The position numbers and the translations under genes were made by a program. This document shows, one piece after another, positions 17,601 through 24,955 of a stretch of DNA of 64,000 bases. Position 1 is the stretch's first letter, and each line of letters opens with the position of its first letter. Origin of the DNA: Acidobacteria bacterium Ga0074141. Lineage in GTDB: Bacteria; Acidobacteriota; Blastocatellia; Pyrinomonadales; Pyrinomonadaceae. The notes beneath the pieces are model-generated. The model saw only the letters and a program-made list of their open reading frames with translations, was not told where the DNA came from and did no database searches. The DNA is taken from the NCBI GenBank assembly GCA_001464665.1, contig LNDP01000025.1, positions 186,001-250,000 of the forward strand. Direction: 5' to 3'.

Positions 17601-17674
17601 CAAGTGAGCTAGGCCTCACCCGCCGCGGGCTTTACCTCAAACTCGCCCGCTACGGCATCGAAAAGGCCGTCTAG
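14603..17674 (+). CDS. TPR-containing sigma54-dependent transcriptional activator
   Basis: A 1023-residue regulator. The N-terminal half (about 80-490) is a run of TPR helices (for example LAIAYNNLGDHPKAVTLL and EEALQYFDLGIKI). It is followed by a GAF-like region and an AAA+ sigma54-interaction domain: Walker A GESGTGKE at about 716, GAFTGA loop at about 764, and GGTLFLDEVGDLP as Walker B. A Fis-type helix-turn-helix (NWNISRVASELGLTRRGLYL) ends the protein. There is no phosphoacceptor receiver domain, so the signal is probably sensed through TPR protein contacts or the GAF-like part. The ATG at 14603 is preferred over an upstream TTG at 14576. It converges on the desulfurase gene, and their stops overlap by 4 bases. 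Confidence 0.92.
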   Translation: MKRSPLIKRGPRAAAPGIAKERRDVPSREELDALFSSIGQKLREGLSSEAERIVVDAIAAFGHTDDDLASLKRLHSFTLETVGSYKESLEAIRPYEDRENLDRLSQEIRIRVMTQLAIAYNNLGDHPKAVTLLKETLETAKSAELPQLNGQIHIGLARVYRKLNESSICRDHANAALEPLRAVGDWLGLAEAYREIAISYHQEGNSEEALQYFDLGIKIIGDRSAPFMLGKLYTDMSGAYWFLRRPQDGIECLEKSITFFDQTEHVLNSVIAYNNLGIHLMHVGEWHRAEERIKRALDLAIESNHAHIAGILDSLGEMKILRGDLNEARSLLTQAVAAAREHKREWYEAQALRNLSRCLLAEGEYEKAAATARETIELSGRIGDKHYAKMAGLVLAEALLRLDRTAEFENAIAMVEANDPESDFFVFGNVQRIRGLESAKAGDPEMAVHHFNRSLTIFETAEDIYHIGDAHLLLAEHLPKGRSEQAMRHLEAAKDIFKKLGIDERLKHAESIAATRKTLPARSEPARSNSVVSQLLMVRLAEATASRELLFRELMAVLQQETTAKKIVIAEMNEKKQLRPFITHGIAPSDSAELVSQYEKAEREGKAKAFERSKNFAVLDLKPAGAPAAAVLMSPTGSAKLSDGSPLQPLIKVVELGLDVIDLRSRERSRPAEQETGSHASTSVMPGFIHSSPAMTSLVEEIYKIRSSDVTVLVTGESGTGKELVSRAIHSLSNRKDKVFIPFNCTAVPKELAEGHLFGYKRGAFTGAVTDSPGMIRSADGGTLFLDEVGDLPIDVQPKLLRFLQEGEVQPIGEKKPIKVDVRVIAATNMPLEEKVAEGSFREDLYYRLNVIRLRVPPLRERRSEIPPIINYYVNHYSEKFHKRDVTFTPQTVDLLMVCNWEGNVRQLCNEIQRVVARAEDGDVITPDHLSPELRRSAKPITTFGESPNDAKPITSFSSPIMPFANLSTGTTLDEAVGELEMQMIKAALSRHNWNISRVASELGLTRRGLYLKLARYGIEKAV

Positions 17675-18828
17675 GCCGCAACTCCTGCGAGCTTTCTGAG
17701 CCGTTCGACCGCGTCAACGGTCGCGGCAATCACCTTTTCCACTTCTTCGTCCGTATTGAACCTGCCGAGCGAAAACCGGATCGAGCCCATCGCTCGCGAA
17801 TAAGGAATCTCCATCGCCTTGAGCACGGTCGAGGCTTCCTGCTTTTCCGCGTTGCAGGCCGAACCGGTCGAGACGCAGATGCCCGCTTCATCTAGCAGGG
17901 CGAGGATCGATTCACCATTCGTATCGGCAAATGAGATGTTTGCGGTGTTCGGAAGCCGCTCGCCGGCCGCACCGTTGCGAAATGCGTTCGCGACGCTGCC
18001 GAGCAGTTTGCGCTCGAGCCGGTCGCGAAGCTCGGCGATCTTGCTCATCGGCGAAAGGTCAGCCGCGAGTCTTGCCGCTAATCCCATGCCGACGGTCTGG
18101 TGCACGGCTTCCGTTCCGGCTCGGCGGCCTCGTTCCTGTCCGCCGCCGATGGCGATGCCCGGAAGCTCGACGCCGCTGCGGATATAAAGCGCACCAACGC
18201 CCTTTGGCCCGTGAAATTTATGTGCTGACACAGAAAAAAGATCGACCGCCGTTTCCTTGATATCTATCGCGATCTTTCCCGCGGCGTTTACGCCATCTGA
18301 GTGAATAAGCGCATCCGATTGCGAACGAACGGCGGCCGCGATCTCCGCGATCGGAAAAATAACGCCCGTCTCGTTGTTTGCCGTCATCACCGAAACGACT
18401 GTCGTATCCGGCCGCAGGCTTCGCTTCAGCTCGTCTATATCAAGCCTTCCCACGCCGTCCACCGCGACCCGCGTCACTTCGTATCCATCAAGTTCAAGCC
18501 GGTCGCAGAGCTTTCTTACGGCTTCGTGTTCGACCGCGGTCGTAACAATATGCCTACGTTCCGGCATCGCCCTCAATGCACCGAGGATCGCCCAATTGTC
18601 GCTTTCCGTCCCGCCCGACGTAAAAAAGATCTCATCTGTTGACGCGGCTCCGATCAGCTCCGCAACCCCTTCGCGGGCATCGCCGATCGCGTCGCGAACC
18701 ACCCGTCCGATGTGGTGCGAGGACAACGGATTGCCGTAGTTTCCGCCAATAAATGGCAGCATCGCCTCCACGACCTCGGGAAAAGGCTGCGTAGTCGCGT
18801 TGTTGTCAAAATAGATGGTTTCTTGCAT
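17671..18828 (-). CDS. Cysteine desulfurase (NifS/IscS family)
   Basis: A 385-residue PLP enzyme that releases sulfur from cysteine as an enzyme persulfide for Fe-S clusters or thio-modified tRNA. FDNNATTQP opens the protein. SAHKFHGPKG carries the PLP lysine (Lys204), and CVSTGSACNAEKQ carries the active cysteine (Cys325). The short loop around the cysteine and the length favour the group I NifS/IscS type. No iscU, iscR or nifU gene is adjacent, so its partner cannot be named. A second, distantly related desulfurase-like gene is at 52209. Confidence 0.93.
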   Translation of the reverse strand: MQETIYFDNNATTQPFPEVVEAMLPFIGGNYGNPLSSHHIGRVVRDAIGDAREGVAELIGAASTDEIFFTSGGTESDNWAILGALRAMPERRHIVTTAVEHEAVRKLCDRLELDGYEVTRVAVDGVGRLDIDELKRSLRPDTTVVSVMTANNETGVIFPIAEIAAAVRSQSDALIHSDGVNAAGKIAIDIKETAVDLFSVSAHKFHGPKGVGALYIRSGVELPGIAIGGGQERGRRAGTEAVHQTVGMGLAARLAADLSPMSKIAELRDRLERKLLGSVANAFRNGAAGERLPNTANISFADTNGESILALLDEAGICVSTGSACNAEKQEASTVLKAMEIPYSRAMGSIRFSLGRFNTDEEVEKVIAATVDAVERLRKLAGVAA

Positions 18829-18868
18829 CGATTTTTCGGGGTTGGCAATATCGGCCGCCCGTCCGCAT

Positions 18869-18896
18869 TTAACATTTGCCGGTTAATCCTTACAAT
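18869..18896 (+). promoter_or_regulatory. Promoter for the FHA-cyclase gene
   Basis: TTAACA (18869-18874), 16-base spacer, TACAAT (18891-18896). The predicted start is within about 4 bases of the chosen GTG codon at 18907, so the mRNA may be nearly leaderless. Confidence 0.45.
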
Positions 18897-18906
18897 TACA
18901 ACAGAC

Positions 18907-20649
18907 GTGGCTGCATACTTAAAGATAACAGAACCGACCGGCGACATTCGCGAGTTTCCACTCGTGGCGGGCGCCGTTGCTACCATCGGCAGGTCAAAGG
19001 ACAACGACATTGTGCTTAATGACCGCCGCGTTTCCCGAAAACACGCCCAGATCGTTGGCGAGGGCGACCGCTTCAAACTCGTCGATGGCTACATCGATAA
19101 CGGCAAACTGACCCGCAGTGTCAATCACGTTTTCGTCAACGGCTCGCCGATGCTTGAGAAGATACTCGAGCCCGGCGATTCGGTTATGATCGGCGAATCG
19201 CGGCTCGTCTTTGACGATACGGCCGCCGAAGTATCGATACAACGTCCCCCGATGCCCGCCGGTTCGGTCCAGGTAAACCGAAGTGTCAACCTAAGTGCTG
19301 TTCAAAACGCCCCAACGGTCGCAGACATGCCCGGCGGCGTGGCGTTCGGCGATGAACCGCTCGGGCAGACACAGCTTCTCATCTCGGCAAAGGAGATCAT
19401 CGGCCGGCAATCGCATCTCTCGATGGAGAGTGCGGTGGCGACGCCTGATGAGATCAAAGACCTTCGCCGCAAGGCCAAGATGCTCGAGCTGCTCTACGAA
19501 ATGAGCAAGACGCTCGGCAGCGTTTTTGACCTCTCAGACGTTTTCGAAAAGGCGACCGATCTGATCTTTCGCGGAACGCCGGCCGACCGCGTCGTTGCCC
19601 TACTTGCGGATGAAACACTCGATGGCCGCATTCTCGATTTCAGCCTTAACCCCGTCGCCGTTCAGACCCGCGATGAAAAGATCGCGAAGCTGACTGAGAA
19701 TATGACCATCAGCCGGACCATCACGCAAAAGGTGATGAACGACCGCGTTGCGATTCTCTCGCAAGATGCCCGTGCCGATGAACAATTCTCCGGGGCCGAG
19801 TCGATCGTCTCGCAAGGCGTCCGTTCGACAATCTGTGCTCCGCTGATAACGGAAAACAACGTACATGGCGTGATCTACGCCGACCGGCTCGATCCCTTTG
19901 CCGCGTTTACCAAAGATCACCTGGAGATGATCGGAGCCGTCGCCGCGCAGGCCGCACTCACCGTCGAGACCGTAAAGGCACACAACCGGCTCGCCCGCGA
20001 AGAGGTCGCCCGGGCAAACTACAGCCGCTTCATGCCGGAGTACGTCGTTAAGCAGCTTCTTGATAATCCGTCGTCTTTCCGGCTCGGCGGCGTTAATCAG
20101 CAGATCACCGTGCTCTTTGCCGATATCCGCGGCTTTACGGCGATCTCTGAGAAAGAAAATCCCGAGAAGATCGTCTCCTTGCTGAACAGCTATTTCTCGG
20201 CGATGACCGAGATCATATTCGAGCATGGCGGAACGCTCGATAAGTACATCGGCGACGGCCTGATGGCCCTTTTTGGTGCTCCGAATGTTTCCGAAGAAGA
20301 CGCTCTCAATGCAGTAAAAGCGGCGGTCAAGATGCAAAAACGCATCCGCACGCTTAACGACGAGCTCCGCCACGAGGGCCTGAGCGAGATCTCGGTCGGC
20401 ATCGGCCTCCACACCGGCGTCGCGACGGTCGGCTATATCGGCTCGGAAAAAAGGTCGGAGTACACAGCCATCGGCGATACCGTAAACCTCGCCGCACGGC
20501 TCCAGGACATCGCCAAAGGCGGGCAGATAATAATGACCGAAGCGGCCCATCAGGCGAGCGGGGGACGAATTCCGGTAAACGTTTTGGACCCGCTTACCGT
20601 CAAAAACCGGGTCGAGCCCGTGAAGGTGCTCGAGGTCCGCTGGGCGTAG
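18907..20649 (+). CDS. FHA-GAF class III adenylate/guanylate cyclase
   Basis: A 580-residue cytosolic signalling protein. An FHA domain (about 5-95; GRSKDNDIVLNDRRVSRKHA) binds phosphothreonine peptides. A coiled linker and a GAF domain (about 195-360) precede a class III cyclase domain (about 390-560): VLFADIRGFTAIS with metal-binding aspartates, GGTLDKYIGDGLMALFGAP, and SEYTAIGDTVNLAARL with the transition-state Asn-Arg region. The GTG at 18907 is the only sensible start, because the open frame further upstream runs antisense into the desulfurase gene. FHA plus cyclase suggests that a Ser/Thr kinase controls cyclic nucleotide production; a large kinase is encoded at 53444-56278. Confidence 0.9.
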   Translation: MAAYLKITEPTGDIREFPLVAGAVATIGRSKDNDIVLNDRRVSRKHAQIVGEGDRFKLVDGYIDNGKLTRSVNHVFVNGSPMLEKILEPGDSVMIGESRLVFDDTAAEVSIQRPPMPAGSVQVNRSVNLSAVQNAPTVADMPGGVAFGDEPLGQTQLLISAKEIIGRQSHLSMESAVATPDEIKDLRRKAKMLELLYEMSKTLGSVFDLSDVFEKATDLIFRGTPADRVVALLADETLDGRILDFSLNPVAVQTRDEKIAKLTENMTISRTITQKVMNDRVAILSQDARADEQFSGAESIVSQGVRSTICAPLITENNVHGVIYADRLDPFAAFTKDHLEMIGAVAAQAALTVETVKAHNRLAREEVARANYSRFMPEYVVKQLLDNPSSFRLGGVNQQITVLFADIRGFTAISEKENPEKIVSLLNSYFSAMTEIIFEHGGTLDKYIGDGLMALFGAPNVSEEDALNAVKAAVKMQKRIRTLNDELRHEGLSEISVGIGLHTGVATVGYIGSEKRSEYTAIGDTVNLAARLQDIAKGGQIIMTEAAHQASGGRIPVNVLDPLTVKNRVEPVKVLEVRWA

Positions 20650-20667
20650 CGGGCCGCAAGATTTCTC

Positions 20668-20697
20668 TTTACGTCCCGGCCACATTACCCGTATAAT
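20668..20697 (+). promoter_or_regulatory. Sigma70-type promoter for the MreB-like gene
   Basis: TTTACG (20668-20673), 18-base spacer, perfect TATAAT (20692-20697), 19 bases before the ATG. Confidence 0.65.
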
Positions 20698-20715
20698 CTT
20701 TCAAACGCCGCAAGT

Positions 20716-21789
20716 ATGCTCAAGATCTCGTCACTCAAAAAGCTCGTGACCGATTCGATGGCTATCGACCTCGGAACGGCAAGCACGATCATAGCCGTCA
20801 AAGATCGCGGGGTCGTGCTTGATGAGCCTTCGCTCGTTGCGATAAACGAGCTGACCGAAGAGATCGTTGCCTTTGGCCAGGAAGCTGCGGATATGTCCGG
20901 CCGCGAGGGTCGCGATATCGTGGTCCGGGCTCCGCTGATCGGCGGCGTTGTTGCGGACTTTGAACGCACCAAAAAAATGCTCGCCCATTTTGTCCGAAAG
21001 GGAAAATCGGGCGGCTCAAATCTTGCCATTCAGGCGGTAATGAGCATGGTCTCCGACGTTACCCACGTCGAACAGCGGGCGCTTCTCAATGCAGCAGGCG
21101 AGGCAGGCATCGGCAAGGTCTTTATGATGGAAGAGGGCCTGGCGGCGGCCTTTGGTGTCGGCGTTTTGCCGAGCGATAAACGCGCCTCGGCGATCATCGA
21201 CTACGGGGCCGGCTCGACCAATATCGCTATCGTCGCCAAGGGCTCAGTCGTCACCTCGACCAGCGAACGCCACGGCAGCTTTGAGATAAATGAAGCCATC
21301 GCCACGCACCTTCGCCGCCATCGCGGCATTCAGGTCGGTGATGAAACGACCGAGATGCTCAAGACCTCTTTCGTCTCGACGTTCCTACCCGAAGACATCT
21401 CAAAATCGATCGAGGTTCGCGGCCGCGACGTGCAGACCGGAAGCCCGGCGGCAGTTGAGGTGACGATCGGCGAGCTTTACCCGGTGGTCGAAGGCGTTGT
21501 CCGTCGGATCGCTCAGTTGATCAAAGACACGCTGACCGAACTCCGGCCCGAGGTCGCCGCAGACATCTACGACCGCGGCGTGATAATGACCGGCGGCGGC
21601 TCGCTGCTCGATGGGCTCGACCAGTACCTCCGCTCGTTCATCAACCTCCCCGTAACAGTCGCCGATGAACCGCGGTACGCGACCGTCAAAGGCCTCGTCA
21701 AGATGTTTGAGGACCAAGAGCTTCTCGAGCGCGTCAAGGCCAACGAGATGAACGTCCTCCGCGACGCTGAGATTCCGTTCGAAGCCTAG
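20716..21789 (+). CDS. MreB-like actin-family protein
   Basis: 357 residues with the actin/Hsp70 nucleotide fold: MAIDLGTASTIIAVKDRG (phosphate 1), VVADFERTKKMLAHFV, AIIDYGAGSTNIAIV (phosphate 2) and IMTGGGSLLDGLDQYL (adenosine motif). The arrangement is that of MreB, which assembles under the membrane to guide cell-wall synthesis in rods. No mreC, mreD or rodA follows, and several positions differ from typical MreB (for example DLGTAST rather than DLGTANT), so this may be a paralogue and not the main cytoskeletal copy. It is transcribed from its own promoter after the cyclase gene. Confidence 0.88.
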   Translation: MLKISSLKKLVTDSMAIDLGTASTIIAVKDRGVVLDEPSLVAINELTEEIVAFGQEAADMSGREGRDIVVRAPLIGGVVADFERTKKMLAHFVRKGKSGGSNLAIQAVMSMVSDVTHVEQRALLNAAGEAGIGKVFMMEEGLAAAFGVGVLPSDKRASAIIDYGAGSTNIAIVAKGSVVTSTSERHGSFEINEAIATHLRRHRGIQVGDETTEMLKTSFVSTFLPEDISKSIEVRGRDVQTGSPAAVEVTIGELYPVVEGVVRRIAQLIKDTLTELRPEVAADIYDRGVIMTGGGSLLDGLDQYLRSFINLPVTVADEPRYATVKGLVKMFEDQELLERVKANEMNVLRDAEIPFEA

Positions 21790-21801
21790 ATTCCTCGGGT
21801 C

Positions 21802-22440
21802 CTAAACCACAACCCCTTTGAATGAAAGCCGGTGAAGCGGGCATGGCCCGTGTTGGCGGAGAGCGGCGAAGTGCGAGGCGGCGCCGTAGCCTTTATGGCC
21901 ACCGAAGCCGTATTGCGGGAATTCGAGGTCAAGCTCTTTCATCAAATTGTCGCGGTAGGTCTTTGCGATCACCGACGCTGCGGCGATCGAGTAAGAGATA
22001 GAGTCGCCCTTGATCAGGGCCTTTTGCGGAAGGCGAAGAGCGCGAAGCTGCAAGGCATCTATCAACAGGTAATCGGCGGCCGGTTGGAGCGCCTCGATCG
22101 CGAGCATCATCGCCTTTTTGGTCGCCTCGAGTATGTTGATCCGGTCGATCTCGTCTGCCTCGACGGCTCCGATGGCAAAGGCGACGGCACTCTCGCGAAG
22201 CTCCGCGGCGATCGCCTCGCGGCGTTTTTCTGTAAGTTTTTTTGAATCGTTGAGCCCCTCGGGAACAGGTTTGGCAGGGTCGAGAATGCACGCCGCGGCA
22301 ACGACCGGCCCGGCCAGACACCCGCGGCCGACCTCGTCAACCCCGGCGATCAGCCGATAGCCCTCCTCGCGAGCCAGCTCCTCAAAATCAAAACCGATCT
22401 GCCACTCGAACCGCTCGGCCTGAAGCTTGAATCCATTCAC
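21802..22440 (-). CDS. rnhB: Ribonuclease HII
   Basis: 212 residues. RNase HII cuts RNA in RNA-DNA hybrids and starts removal of misincorporated ribonucleotides. AGVDEVGRGCLAGPVVAA holds the first two acidic residues, NDSKKLTEKRR is the family signature, LLIDAL carries the next aspartate, and KTYRDNLM ends the fold. The GTG at 22438-22440 is chosen because the open frame upstream overlaps only spacer and rplS antisense. It is the last gene of the ffh-rplS operon but is separated from rplS by a strong terminator. Confidence 0.93.
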   Translation of the reverse strand: MNGFKLQAERFEWQIGFDFEELAREEGYRLIAGVDEVGRGCLAGPVVAAACILDPAKPVPEGLNDSKKLTEKRREAIAAELRESAVAFAIGAVEADEIDRINILEATKKAMMLAIEALQPAADYLLIDALQLRALRLPQKALIKGDSISYSIAAASVIAKTYRDNLMKELDLEFPQYGFGGHKGYGAASHFAALRQHGPCPLHRLSFKGVVV

Positions 22441-22513
22441 ACGTGCATTATAGGAAGTCGCGGTCCGAAACGCGACCTGACGAAACACACGTGAACTTGA
22501 CCCATTACGCGCT

Positions 22514-22557
22514 ATAAAAGGGCGGCACGAGCTTGCGGGTGCAAACTCGCGACGCCC
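22514..22557 (-). terminator. Strong rho-independent terminator after rplS
   Basis: On the minus strand a 17-bp stem (one mismatch, two G-T pairs) with an ACCC loop spans 22520-22557 and is followed by TTTTATA. It sits between rplS and rnhB, so rnhB is probably expressed by readthrough or from its own promoter. Confidence 0.85.
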
Positions 22558-22588
22558 TATCGGTTCAATAGGCTTATACGAACGCTGA

Positions 22589-22957
22589 CTACTTAGCGGC
22601 CTTGGCTTTGTTCCGCGTATCCTTTTCCTTGATACGTGCGGCCTTGCCGCGGAGTTCACGCAGATAGTAGAGCTTTGCCCGGCGGACGCGGCCGCGGCGG
22701 ACGACGTCAATGTGGTCGACGACCGTTGCGTGAAGCGGGAAGATACGCTCGACCCCGACGCCGAAGCTTACCTTGCGGACCGTAACGGTTTCGCGGGCAC
22801 CGCCGTGCTTGCGGGCAATTACAACGCCCTCAAAGATCTGGATACGCTCCTTATTGCCTTCCTTGATGCGGACGTGCACCTTCACGGTGTCGCCGGACTG
22901 AAAGGCCGGGATGTTGTCCCGGAGCTGTGTTTGTTCAATTGCGTCTAGTCTGTTCAT
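22589..22957 (-). CDS. rplS: 50S ribosomal protein L19
   Basis: 122 residues, typical L19: [20 protein letters not shown] at the start, then [17 protein letters not shown] and [10 protein letters not shown]19 lies at the subunit interface. It follows trmD in the conserved rpsP-rimM-trmD-rplS order, though here a 124-base spacer with heptamer arrays has come between trmD and rplS. Confidence 0.98.
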   Translation of the reverse strand: MNRLDAIEQTQLRDNIPAFQSGDTVKVHVRIKEGNKERIQIFEGVVIARKHGGARETVTVRKVSFGVGVERIFPLHATVVDHIDVVRRGRVRRAKLYYLRELRGKAARIKEKDTRNKAKAAK

Positions 22958-22982
22958 ATCGTTTCGGCAAGAGGTCAGTAGT

Positions 22983-23078
22983 AGTTGTAGATTTTCAGAG
23001 TTATAGAGTTTCAGAGTGCGGAGTTTCGGACCCAGCCTCTGTAACTCTGCAACTCACTAACTCTCCAACTAACGACTG
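22983..23078. repeat. Inverted pair of heptamer arrays between trmD and rplS
   Basis: Left arm 22983-23031 has units such as agagtta, tagagtt, tcagagt and gcggagt. Right arm 23037-23078 has units such as actctgc, aactcac and taactct. The arms are approximate reverse complements. The arrays fill almost the entire spacer inside a highly conserved operon. Confidence 0.85.
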
Positions 23079-23081
23079 ACG

Positions 23082-23789
23082 TTAACCATTTTCTCCTTCT
23101 AAAAGATCGGGACGAACTTTCTTCGTCTTTTGCATCGCCATTTCGCGACGCCATTTTTCTATCTCGGCGTGGTCGCCACTTAATAAAACTTCCGGGACCT
23201 TCATTCCCCTAAACTCCGCCGGCCGCGTGTAGTGCGGGCAATCGAGCAGCCCGTTTGAGAACGAATCGTTCTCTGCCGAGGTCTCGCTCCCAAGTGCTTC
23301 AGGAAGCAGCCTGACGATCGCATCGGTCAGCACAACGGCCGCCGGTTCACCGCCCGAGAGCACATAATCCCCGATCGAAATCTCGTCCGTGACCAGTGCA
23401 TCATTGACCCGCTCATCTACACCCTCGTACCGCCCGCAGATAATGACGATCTGCACCGCGTCCTCTGCCAACTCGCGTACGATCTGCTGGCTGAGCGGCC
23501 GTCCCTGCGGGGAGAGCATTACGACCCGCGTTGCGGCCGGATATTCGGCCCGCTCGGCTGCGCCCGTCAGGTGCTCGACCGCCGCAAAGATCGGCTCGGG
23601 CTTCATCACCATTCCGTCGCCGCCGCCAAAGGGCCGGTCGTCGGTCATCCGGTGCTTATCGGCCGCAAATTCGCGGATATCGTGGACGTTTATCTCAACG
23701 ATCCCGGCGAGCTTTGCCCGGCGAATTATTCCAAAATCAAAGACCTGTCCAAAAAACTCAGGGAAAATTGTAAGAACATCAATCTTCAC
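23082..23789 (-). CDS. trmD: tRNA (guanine37-N1)-methyltransferase TrmD
   Basis: 235 residues of the SPOUT knot family. TrmD makes m1G37 and prevents +1 frameshifting. [42 protein letters not shown] and [20 protein letters not shown] are all characteristic. It begins directly after the rimM stop. Confidence 0.97.
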   Translation of the reverse strand: MKIDVLTIFPEFFGQVFDFGIIRRAKLAGIVEINVHDIREFAADKHRMTDDRPFGGGDGMVMKPEPIFAAVEHLTGAAERAEYPAATRVVMLSPQGRPLSQQIVRELAEDAVQIVIICGRYEGVDERVNDALVTDEISIGDYVLSGGEPAAVVLTDAIVRLLPEALGSETSAENDSFSNGLLDCPHYTRPAEFRGMKVPEVLLSGDHAEIEKWRREMAMQKTKKVRPDLLEGENG

Positions 23790-24302
23790 CTAAAACTCCA
23801 ATAAGCCTTCCGGCGGATCAACGACGATCCTCTTATTCTCAATATCGACCTCAACGCAGATCGCCTCGGCAAATGGCACGAGAAACTCTTTCTCGCCGCC
23901 GCGGATGATCAAGATCTCGGTCCCGCCCGTCCGCATCACCTCGGCAACCGTGCCGAGCTCTTGGCCCGCGAGCGTCGCAACGCGGCAGCCCTCGAGTTCC
24001 CAATCAAAGTATTCGTCCGCTTCAAGCTCGACCGCATCTGCCTCATCGATGCAGATCTCGGCGTTGCGGAGCTGCTCAGCGTCCTCGACCGTATCGATGC
24101 CCGCAAATTTCAACATCACGCGGTGCTGATGAAACCGGAACTTCTCGACCTTCAACTCCGCCAGGCTCGAATCGGCAAGCTTTGCAGTAACGCTTTCAAG
24201 CTCCGCGAACCGCTCGGGAAAATCCGTCAGGATGTCAGCCGTCACCTCACCACGGATGCCATGCGGCCGGGCGACCTTTGCTATTGTGACCAGATCGCTC
24301 AT
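23790..24302 (-). CDS. rimM: Ribosome maturation factor RimM
   Basis: 170 residues. RimM helps assemble the 30S head and binds S19. The N-terminal RimM fold (VTIAKVARPHGIRGEVTADILTDFPERF in outline) is followed by a PRC-barrel (DEYFDWELEGCRV). The start MSDLVTIAK at 24300-24302 is chosen, as the longer frame overlaps the KH-domain gene. Its stop abuts the trmD start. Confidence 0.95.
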   Translation of the reverse strand: MSDLVTIAKVARPHGIRGEVTADILTDFPERFAELESVTAKLADSSLAELKVEKFRFHQHRVMLKFAGIDTVEDAEQLRNAEICIDEADAVELEADEYFDWELEGCRVATLAGQELGTVAEVMRTGGTEILIIRGGEKEFLVPFAEAICVEVDIENKRIVVDPPEGLLEF

Positions 24303-24321
24303 CTGATCCGTCCCCTCAGCC

Positions 24322-24552
24322 TCAATCTTCGAGCAGGTCAAGCTGATAGCGCTTGCCGTGCTTCTGGCCGGCGATGAAAAGCAGGCTGCGGATGGCCTTG
24401 ATCGTGCGGCCCTCGCGGCCGATCACACGGCCGTAGTCATCAGGCGCGACCCGGACGGCGAGCCGTATGGTCTTTCCCGGAGTCTCTTCGACCTCGACCG
24501 CATCGGCGTTGCCGACCAATGCTTTCACGATCTTTTCAACAGCTTCTTTCAT
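24322..24552 (-). CDS. khpA: KH-domain RNA-binding protein KhpA (YlqC family)
   Basis: A 76-residue single-KH protein with the G-x-x-G loop in YGRVIGREGRTIKAIR. KhpA pairs with KhpB/Jag in RNA-based control of division and translation in other bacteria. The start MKEAVEKIVKALVG is chosen. The open frame further upstream only reads a 9-bp tandem repeat as LGSLGSLGS. It sits in its usual place between rpsP and rimM. Confidence 0.93.
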   Translation of the reverse strand: MKEAVEKIVKALVGNADAVEVEETPGKTIRLAVRVAPDDYGRVIGREGRTIKAIRSLLFIAGQKHGKRYQLDLLED

Positions 24553-24562
24553 CACGCTCCCA

Positions 24563-24612
24563 TGACTTCCAAGACTTCCAAGACTTCCCAGACTTCCTAG
24601 ACTGTCTCGACT
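24563..24612. repeat. 9-bp tandem array at the rpsP/khpA junction
   Basis: Units of the form agacttcca with single-base variants, about five copies, running through the rpsP stop codon (the last codons, ETVETV, fall in it). The period is nine here, unlike the 7-bp arrays elsewhere. Confidence 0.75.
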
Positions 24613-24851
24613 GTTTCCGCCGGGTTGTGCTTGATCAGGCTCGCGACCGTCTCGGTCGGCTGTGCGCCGACTCCGATCCAATACTGGATGCGGTCGTGCT
24701 TGAGGCTGACCACGGCCGGGTTCAACATCGGGTTATAGGTGCCGAGATTCTCGATGTATGCACCGTCCCGCTTTGAACGCTTTTCCTTGACCACAACGCG
24801 ATAAAACGGTTTGCCCTTCGCGCCCATTCTCATCAAACTAATTGCTAACAT
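24597..24851 (-). CDS. rpsP: 30S ribosomal protein S16
   Basis: 84 residues, typical S16: MLAISLMRMGAKGKPFYRVV, KRDGAYIENLGTYNP and WIGVGAQPTETVASL. The C-terminal tail lies in a short tandem repeat. Second gene of the ffh operon. Confidence 0.97.
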   Translation of the reverse strand: MLAISLMRMGAKGKPFYRVVVKEKRSKRDGAYIENLGTYNPMLNPAVVSLKHDRIQYWIGVGAQPTETVASLIKHNPAETVETV

Positions 24852-24913
24852 ATCTTCCTTTTTCCTGACTTCTTTCTAATTCATCCTATGTAGAAAAGTG
24901 GCCCAATTTACCT

Positions 24914-24955
24914 TCTGATTCTCGACACTCGCCACTTGTCACTCGTCACTGATCT
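24914..24955. repeat. Heptamer array between ffh and rpsP
   Basis: Units tctgatt, ctcgaca, ctcgcca, cttgtca, ctcgtca, ctgatct. The array ends at the ffh stop codon. Confidence 0.85.

Noticed and set aside
18712-18906. N-terminal extension of the FHA-cyclase frame
   Set aside because: It runs antisense through the start of the desulfurase gene and lacks any domain; the GTG at 18907 fits the FHA start and the promoter.
22441-22710. N-terminal extension of RNase HII
   Set aside because: It overlaps a strong terminator and the end of rplS; the GTG at 22438-22440 gives the normal family length.
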